DNA of 5,284 nucleotides from Acidimicrobiia bacterium (GTDB lineage: Bacteria; Actinomycetota; Acidimicrobiia; Acidimicrobiales; Ilumatobacteraceae), in contig JACDGA010000144.1 of assembly GCA_013815505.1 (NCBI GenBank), positions 1 through 5,284 of the forward strand, read 5' to 3'. Position 1 is the first letter of the stretch, and every line of letters begins with the position of its first letter. This document shows positions 1 through 3,656 of the stretch, piece after piece. A model generated the notes under the pieces. It searched no databases. It saw only the letters and a list, made by a program, of their open reading frames with translations, and had not been told where the DNA came from. The position numbers and the translations under genes are program-made.

Positions 1-539
1 GGCCACAACAGCAGGATCGCGATCGCCGCTGCAGAGTTGCGCATCAGCATCGCCAGCGCCATGCCGAGCACCGTGAGCAGTCCACCGAGCAGCACGATCG
101 AGATCAACTGGCCCTGCGCACCCCGATCGGACAGCGACACCGACTGGTCGTCGCCGAGGATCGACGAACCGCCGAGCCACGCCACGGCCACCGTCGTCGC
201 CGTGAGCACGAGCGTCGTGATGGTGACGACGAGCAACTTGGCGCCGAGCGAGACCCATCGGTTCGGCGTCGCCGCGAACGTGGGCCGGAACGTGTTGTAG
301 GTGATCTCGCCCGTCGTGGCGAGCACCGAAACGACCCCGAGCAGCATCACGGTGACGATCGAGACACCGACGATGAGCTCGCTCAGCTCGCGTCCGTCGA
401 CGAAGTCGAACTCGTCGGCGGCGTTCGCGGTGAGGAAGACGACGAGCCAGCAAAATCCGACGCCGACGATCGGCAGCACCCAGTGCGAGCGCAACGTGGT
501 GAGCTTGATCCACTCTGCTCGGAATGCGCCGACGAACAT
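1..539 (-). CDS. ABC-2 type transporter permease, 3' end cut by window edge
   Basis: Membrane subunit of an ABC-2 family transporter, encoded with its ATPase. The visible 179 codons start at ATG 539-537 and run off the left edge without a stop. The N terminus (MFVGAFRAEWIKLTTLRS) is the short amphipathic cytoplasmic lead typical of ABC-2 permeases. Hydrophobic segments lie at about residues 20-38, 54-75, 100-122 and 144-166, and another begins near 170. Between segments 2 and 3, residues 78-95 (EITYNTFRPTFAATPNRW) match the family's cytoplasmic loop of the type 'E-hydrophilic-T-x-R-x-T-L-A-A-x-P-x-R', thought to contact the ATPase. The loop at about 123-143 is acidic/polar (GDDQSVSLSDRG) and probably extracellular. 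Usual family length is about 240-280 residues, so roughly a third is missing. The ATG overlaps the TGA of the ATPase gene and has a perfect Shine-Dalgarno, so translation is coupled. The substrate cannot be told from sequence; family members export drugs, antimicrobial peptides or lipids. Confidence 0.88.
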   Translation of the reverse strand, partial: MFVGAFRAEWIKLTTLRSHWVLPIVGVGFCWLVVFLTANAADEFDFVDGRELSELIVGVSIVTVMLLGVVSVLATTGEITYNTFRPTFAATPNRWVSLGAKLLVVTITTLVLTATTVAVAWLGGSSILGDDQSVSLSDRGAQGQLISIVLLGGLLTVLGMALAMLMRNSAAAIAILLLW

Positions 540-1564
540 CACCAACCTCCTTCGCGGGGCGCGTCGCCGCCGTCGGAAGCCGGTGGTGGCGGCGGCATCC
601 AGCCTGCCGATGGTGGTCCCGCCGGCGCAGTGTTCCACGCCTGAGGTTGGCCGCCGGGCGCCTCGCCGGCGCGGAAGTCGACGACGTCGGCGGTTGCCTT
701 CAAGAACGCGTCCTCGAGCGAGCCGGTCTGCTGCGCGAGTTCATGCAGCACGACGCCTTGGCGCGCCGCGGCTTCACCCACCATCTCCGTCGTCGCGCCG
801 TGGACCTCGGCCGTGGAATCGTCGATCGTGTCGATCGACTCGACGCGGCCGTGCAGCGCCGACAGGAGGCGGCCGAGCTGTGGCGACCGGACGCGCACCC
901 AGCGCGTCGCGTGGCGGCCGACGAACTCGTCGACCGAGCAGTTGTCGATGAGCCGGCCACGCCCGATGACGATGAGGTGGTCGGCCATGAGGTTCATCTC
1001 CGACAGCAGGTGACTGGAGACGAACACGGTGCGGCCCTGATCGGCGAACATGCGCAGCACGTCGCGGACCCAACGGATGCCCTCGGGGTCGAGCCCGTTG
1101 CCCGGCTCGTCGAGAATCAACGTGTGCGGATCGCCGAGCATGATGCTGGCGATGCCGAGTCGCTGGCGCATGCCGAGCGAGAACCCCTTGAGCTTGCGCC
1201 GGGCGACGTCGTGCAACCCCACCATGTCGAGCACCTCACCGACGCGTGTGCGCGACATCCCGTTCGTCGCCGCGAGCCAGCGAAGGTGGTTCTGCGCCGT
1301 GCGCGCCGGGTGCACGTACCCGGCGTCGAGCAGGGCCCCCACCTGGGTGAGCGGTCGCGCCAGCTGGCCGAACGATTGGCCGTCGAAGCGGGTCGCACCG
1401 GCCTGGTGACGGTCGAGGCCGAGCATGCACCGCATCGTGGTGCTCTTGCCCGACCCGTTGGGACCGAGGAAGCCCGTGACACGACCCTCCTGTACCTGGA
1501 ACGACAGATGATCGACGGCCACCTGGCCGCCGAAGCGCTTCGTCAGGTTTTCCACCTCGATCAC
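539..1564 (-). CDS. ABC transporter ATP-binding protein (BcrA/CcmA-like) with proline-rich tail
   Basis: Cytoplasmic ATPase that powers the downstream ABC-2 permease; 341 residues from GTG 1564-1562. The N terminus (IEVENLTKRFGGQVAVDHLSF) is the usual beginning of these ATPases, which sets the start. An in-frame GTG at 1582-1580 would add only six residues (VCFTCG). Neither has a clear Shine-Dalgarno. Walker A is residues 34-42 (GPNGSGKST), the signature is 129-134 (SLGMRQ, after F128), Walker B is 149-154 (LILDEP) with catalytic E153, the D-loop is 156-160 (NGLDP) and the switch histidine is H185 (SSHLLSE). All nucleotide motifs look intact. The canonical Q-loop glutamine position reads Asp80 (VGALLD); related BcrA-type proteins often carry Glu here. 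Residues about 220-290 form the small C-terminal domain ending in the familiar SLEDAFL. Residues about 299-341 are a Pro/Gly/Ala tail with a run of five prolines (324-328), probably disordered and not part of the core fold. The gene forms a two-gene unit with the permease, overlapping it by one base. Confidence 0.93.
   Translation of the reverse strand: MIEVENLTKRFGGQVAVDHLSFQVQEGRVTGFLGPNGSGKSTTMRCMLGLDRHQAGATRFDGQSFGQLARPLTQVGALLDAGYVHPARTAQNHLRWLAATNGMSRTRVGEVLDMVGLHDVARRKLKGFSLGMRQRLGIASIMLGDPHTLILDEPGNGLDPEGIRWVRDVLRMFADQGRTVFVSSHLLSEMNLMADHLIVIGRGRLIDNCSVDEFVGRHATRWVRVRSPQLGRLLSALHGRVESIDTIDDSTAEVHGATTEMVGEAAARQGVVLHELAQQTGSLEDAFLKATADVVDFRAGEAPGGQPQAWNTAPAGPPSAGWMPPPPPASDGGDAPREGGW
545..552 (-). 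promoter_or_regulatory. Perfect Shine-Dalgarno for the permease, inside the ATPase gene
   Basis: On the minus strand this reads AAGGAGGT, the full 8-base complement of the canonical 16S rRNA 3' tail. It ends 5 bases before the ATG at 539-537. The same bases encode the end of the ATPase (Glu-Gly-Gly-Trp-stop), so ribosomes finishing the ATPase are next to a strong re-initiation site. It fixes the permease start with high certainty. Confidence 0.9.
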
Positions 1565-1648
1565 GCCGCAAGTGAAGCACACCCGCGCCGAGCGTCGGGA
1601 TCGCCGTCGACGGTTAGTAGCGCGGCGTGGCTGGGTAACTCTGGACAT
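1565..1648. promoter_or_regulatory. Divergent intergenic region between ATPase and lipoprotein genes
   Basis: This 84-bp spacer must hold the promoters of both the leftward ABC unit and the rightward lipoprotein gene. It contains a 10-bp perfect palindrome, CCGTCGACGG, at 1604-1613, next to an AT-richer patch (TTAGTAG, 1614-1620) that reads CTACTAA on the minus strand and could serve as a -10 element for the ABC unit. No matching -35 hexamer is convincing in either direction. The palindrome could be an operator, but short GC-rich palindromes arise easily in this base composition. No small gene is evident. Confidence 0.35.
1636..1641 (+). promoter_or_regulatory. Possible -10 element for a leaderless lipoprotein transcript
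   Basis: TAACTC lies 7 bases before the ATG at 1649, where a -10 box would sit if transcription began at or next to the start codon. It is an imperfect TANNNT match because the last base is C. The 20 bases before the ATG contain no purine-rich Shine-Dalgarno, only CTGGACAT. Spacing is the same as for the hexamer ahead of the dehydrogenase gene. Inferred only. Confidence 0.3.
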
Positions 1649-2125
1649 ATGAACGTCACGTCCTCCCGCCCAACCCGCTCCGGCCGCTCCGTGCGGCGCA
1701 CGATGCTGTCGCTGCTCGCGGTTCCCGCCGTCGCGTTCGCTGCATCCGCGTGCAGCGAAGAGACGCAGGATTCGCTCGAGACCGCGGCCGAGGACGTCGG
1801 TGACGACGTCAGCGACGCCGCCGACGACGTCCAGCGTGACGGCGCCGAGGTCATCGCTCGCAACCTCGCAACGGAGCTGGGCGAGACGGCGTTCGAGGAG
1901 AACGACCAGCCGCTCGACGGGAAGCTGAAGTGCAAGGCAAACGCTTCCGCCGGCATCGACGAGATCAAGATCGACTGCACGGGGAAGACCCAGGACGGCG
2001 GAGCCGCCACGATGACAGGCACGACAAGCGAGTTCCCCGGTCGCTCGGGCACCACGCTCGAGGGCACGTTCACCGGCACCGTCGACGACAAGGAACTCTT
2101 CTCGGTCGACCAGCTCTCGCGCTGA
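1649..2125 (+). CDS. Small acidic probable lipoprotein, unknown function
   Basis: I do not recognise the family. The 158-residue product starts with a basic segment (residues 7-17, including R16-R17), then a hydrophobic stretch (about 19-33) ending ASAC, with Cys35 as the likely lipidated residue. The lipobox is weak, with Ala rather than Leu at -3. The R-R-T-M-L sequence loosely resembles a twin-arginine signal, so Sec or Tat export is open. After Cys35 comes a very acidic helical region (about 37-70) with a heptad pattern: L43, A47, V50, V54, A57, V61 and V68. The C-terminal half (about 90-158) has two cysteines, C95 and C110, that could form a disulfide, and is rich in Thr/Gly/Asp, suggesting a small beta domain. 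It vaguely recalls small actinobacterial DUF4333-type lipoproteins, but I cannot confirm that. The ATG at 1649 is chosen because it gives the signal sequence; the open frame upstream is antisense to the ATPase gene. It is followed 27 bp later by the dehydrogenase gene, with no evident functional link. Confidence 0.82.
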   Translation: MNVTSSRPTRSGRSVRRTMLSLLAVPAVAFAASACSEETQDSLETAAEDVGDDVSDAADDVQRDGAEVIARNLATELGETAFEENDQPLDGKLKCKANASAGIDEIKIDCTGKTQDGGAATMTGTTSEFPGRSGTTLEGTFTGTVDDKELFSVDQLSR

Positions 2126-2139
2126 CCGCGCCCACGCCG

Positions 2140-2145
2140 TACCGT
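2140..2145 (+). promoter_or_regulatory. Candidate -10 element (TACCGT) for a leaderless dehydrogenase transcript
   Basis: TACCGT fits the actinobacterial TANNNT -10 pattern and ends 7 bases before the ATG at 2153, so transcription would start at or within a base or two of the start codon. No Shine-Dalgarno is visible between 2126 and 2152. A good -35 at normal spacing is not visible. If real, the dehydrogenase has its own promoter and need not depend on read-through from the lipoprotein gene. Confidence 0.42.
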
Positions 2146-2152
2146 TGCCGTC

Positions 2153-3625
2153 ATGAACGCTGAGATCACGACGGAGCAGGAACGGGCCGCCATCGAGGCC
2201 GTACCGAAGGGCATCCTGCTCGGCGGTCGCGAGACAGAGCTCGACTCGACGCTCAAGGTCGAGGACCCGTCGACCGGCAGCATCCTCACCGAGATCAGCG
2301 CCGCGGGCCCCACCGAGGCTCGGGCGGCGATGGACATCGCAGTCGAGACGCAATCCTCGTGGGCGGCGACGACGCCGCGCGAGCGCGGGGAGATCCTGCG
2401 CTCGGCGTGGGAGTTGATGATCGAGCGGCGCGACGAGTTGGCGCTCGTGATGACGCTCGAGATGGGCAAGACGCTCGCAGAAAGCGCCACCGAGGTCACG
2501 TACGCCGCCGAGTTCTTCCGCTGGTACGCCGAGGAGGCGCCGAGGATCAACGGTGGCTACATGCGCAACCCGGCCGCCGGGGGGCGCCTCGTCGTGATGC
2601 GCCAGCCGGTCGGGCCGTGCTACCTCATCACGCCGTGGAACTTTCCGCTCGCGATGGGGACCCGCAAGATCGGCCCGGCGATCGCCGCGGGCTGCACCGC
2701 GATCATCAAGCCGCCGGCACTCACGCCGCTGTCGATGCTCGCCCTCGGTTCGTTGCTGAAGGACGCAGGTCTCCCCGACGGCGTGCTCTCGGTGCTGCCG
2801 ACCGGAAGCTCGAGCGAGCTGAGCGAGCCGATCCTCACCGACGCCCGGCTGCGCAAGCTGTCGTTCACCGGCTCGACCGAGGTCGGGATCGGGCTGTTGA
2901 AGCAGGCCGCCGACTCCGTGTTGCGCACGTCGATGGAGCTCGGCGGCAACGCGCCGCTCATCGTGTTCGACGACGCAGACCTCGACCTCGCCGTCGAGGG
3001 GACGATGACCGCCAAGATGCGCAACATCGGCGAGGCGTGCACGGCCGCCAACCGGCTCTACGTCCACGCCGACCTCGCAGAAGAGTACGCGGCGAAGCTC
3101 GCCGAGCGCATGGGTGCGCTGAAGGTGGGGCGCGGCACAGAGTCCGGTGTCGACGTCGGTCCGCTCATCGAGAAAAAGGCGCGCGACGGCGTGGCGAAGA
3201 TGGTCGACGAAGCCGTCGAGGGCGGCGCCGAGGTGCTCACCGGCGGCGGAGCCGTCGACGGACCCGGATGGTTCTTCGAGCCCACGGTGCTGACCAACGT
3301 CGACGGCTCGACGCGCGTCGTGCGCGAGGAGATCTTCGGCCCCGTCGCTGCGATCCAGACGTTCACGAGCGAAGACGAGGTCGTCGCGATGGCCAACGAC
3401 ACGCAGTACGGACTCGTCGGCTACGTGTTCACCGAGACGCTGCACCGTGCCGTGCGCGTCGCCGAGGCGTTGGAGTTCGGCATGGTGGGCGTCAACTCCG
3501 GGCTCGTCTCCAACCCGGCGGCACCGTTCGGTGGCATCAAGCAGTCGGGCCTCGGGCGCGAGGGCGGCTTCACCGGCATCGACGAGTATCTCGAACAGAA
3601 GCTCGTCTTCATCCCTGACCGGTGA
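2153..3625 (+). CDS. gabD: Succinate-semialdehyde dehydrogenase, NADP-type aldehyde dehydrogenase family
   Basis: Probably oxidises succinate semialdehyde to succinate with NADP+ in the cytosol, the last step of GABA/4-hydroxybutyrate breakdown feeding the TCA cycle. It is 490 residues, close to the usual 480-490. Aldehyde dehydrogenase landmarks are all present: PWNFP (161-165, N163 for the oxyanion), K186 in the cofactor site, GSTEVG (240-245), general base E262 in MELGGN, catalytic nucleophile C296 in GEACTAANR, E393 in EEIFGP, and the C-terminal PFGGIKQSGLGREGG (458-472). The E-to-A change at A189 (KPPALTP) is the pattern that lets this class accept NADP. R171 (TRK), R290 (MRN) and S453 (GLVSN) match residues I recall as binding the substrate carboxylate in human SSADH, which supports the call over a generic aldehyde dehydrogenase. 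The loop has one cysteine where E. coli and human enzymes have C-x-C. No gabT or regulator is in the window, so the physiological substrate is inferred; glutarate semialdehyde or other aldehydes remain possible. It is convergent with the hydrolase gene. Confidence 0.85.
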   Translation: MNAEITTEQERAAIEAVPKGILLGGRETELDSTLKVEDPSTGSILTEISAAGPTEARAAMDIAVETQSSWAATTPRERGEILRSAWELMIERRDELALVMTLEMGKTLAESATEVTYAAEFFRWYAEEAPRINGGYMRNPAAGGRLVVMRQPVGPCYLITPWNFPLAMGTRKIGPAIAAGCTAIIKPPALTPLSMLALGSLLKDAGLPDGVLSVLPTGSSSELSEPILTDARLRKLSFTGSTEVGIGLLKQAADSVLRTSMELGGNAPLIVFDDADLDLAVEGTMTAKMRNIGEACTAANRLYVHADLAEEYAAKLAERMGALKVGRGTESGVDVGPLIEKKARDGVAKMVDEAVEGGAEVLTGGGAVDGPGWFFEPTVLTNVDGSTRVVREEIFGPVAAIQTFTSEDEVVAMANDTQYGLVGYVFTETLHRAVRVAEALEFGMVGVNSGLVSNPAAPFGGIKQSGLGREGGFTGIDEYLEQKLVFIPDR

Positions 3626-3644
3626 GCACCGTCGGCTCAGTCAG
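3615..3644. terminator. Bulged hairpin between convergent genes, possible bidirectional terminator
   Basis: CTGAC (3615-3619) and TGAGC (3623-3627) can pair with GCTCA (3635-3639) and GTCAG (3640-3644). This gives ten base pairs interrupted by a three-base bulge (CGG) on one side, around a seven-base loop. It covers the stop codon of the dehydrogenase gene and lies 12 bases past the stop of the opposing hydrolase gene. No T-run follows on either strand, so it would not be a classical intrinsic terminator; hairpins without a U-tract are common in high-GC actinobacteria. Position between convergent genes is the main support. Confidence 0.4.
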
Positions 3645-3656
3645 CGTTCTCCAACG

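Noticed and set aside
524..1648. The lipoprotein frame is open on the plus strand for 375 codons upstream of the chosen ATG.
   Set aside because: This part is antisense to an ATPase with intact Walker motifs and encodes Arg/His/Val-rich sequence. The start at 1649 places a signal peptide exactly at the N terminus.
1561..2550. A 329-codon minus-strand frame antisense to the lipoprotein and the start of the dehydrogenase.
   Set aside because: Ser-rich composition with no domain, overlapping two better-supported genes; typical antisense shadow.
1565..3445. The ATPase reading frame stays open on the minus strand for a further 627 codons upstream, across the lipoprotein and dehydrogenase genes.
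   Set aside because: The protein is Arg/His/Leu-rich with no recognisable domain before the IEVENLTKRF start, and it is antisense to a dehydrogenase with every family motif. This is an open shadow frame from high GC.
2359..3618. A 419-codon plus-strand frame inside the dehydrogenase gene.
   Set aside because: Arginine-dominated low-complexity product with no motifs; a +1-type shadow of the dehydrogenase frame.
1649..3625. Lipoprotein and dehydrogenase as one functional operon.
   Set aside because: They are on the same strand 27 bp apart, but there is no coupling overlap or Shine-Dalgarno, the dehydrogenase has its own candidate -10, and the products act in different compartments. Co-transcription is possible but a joint function is not supported.
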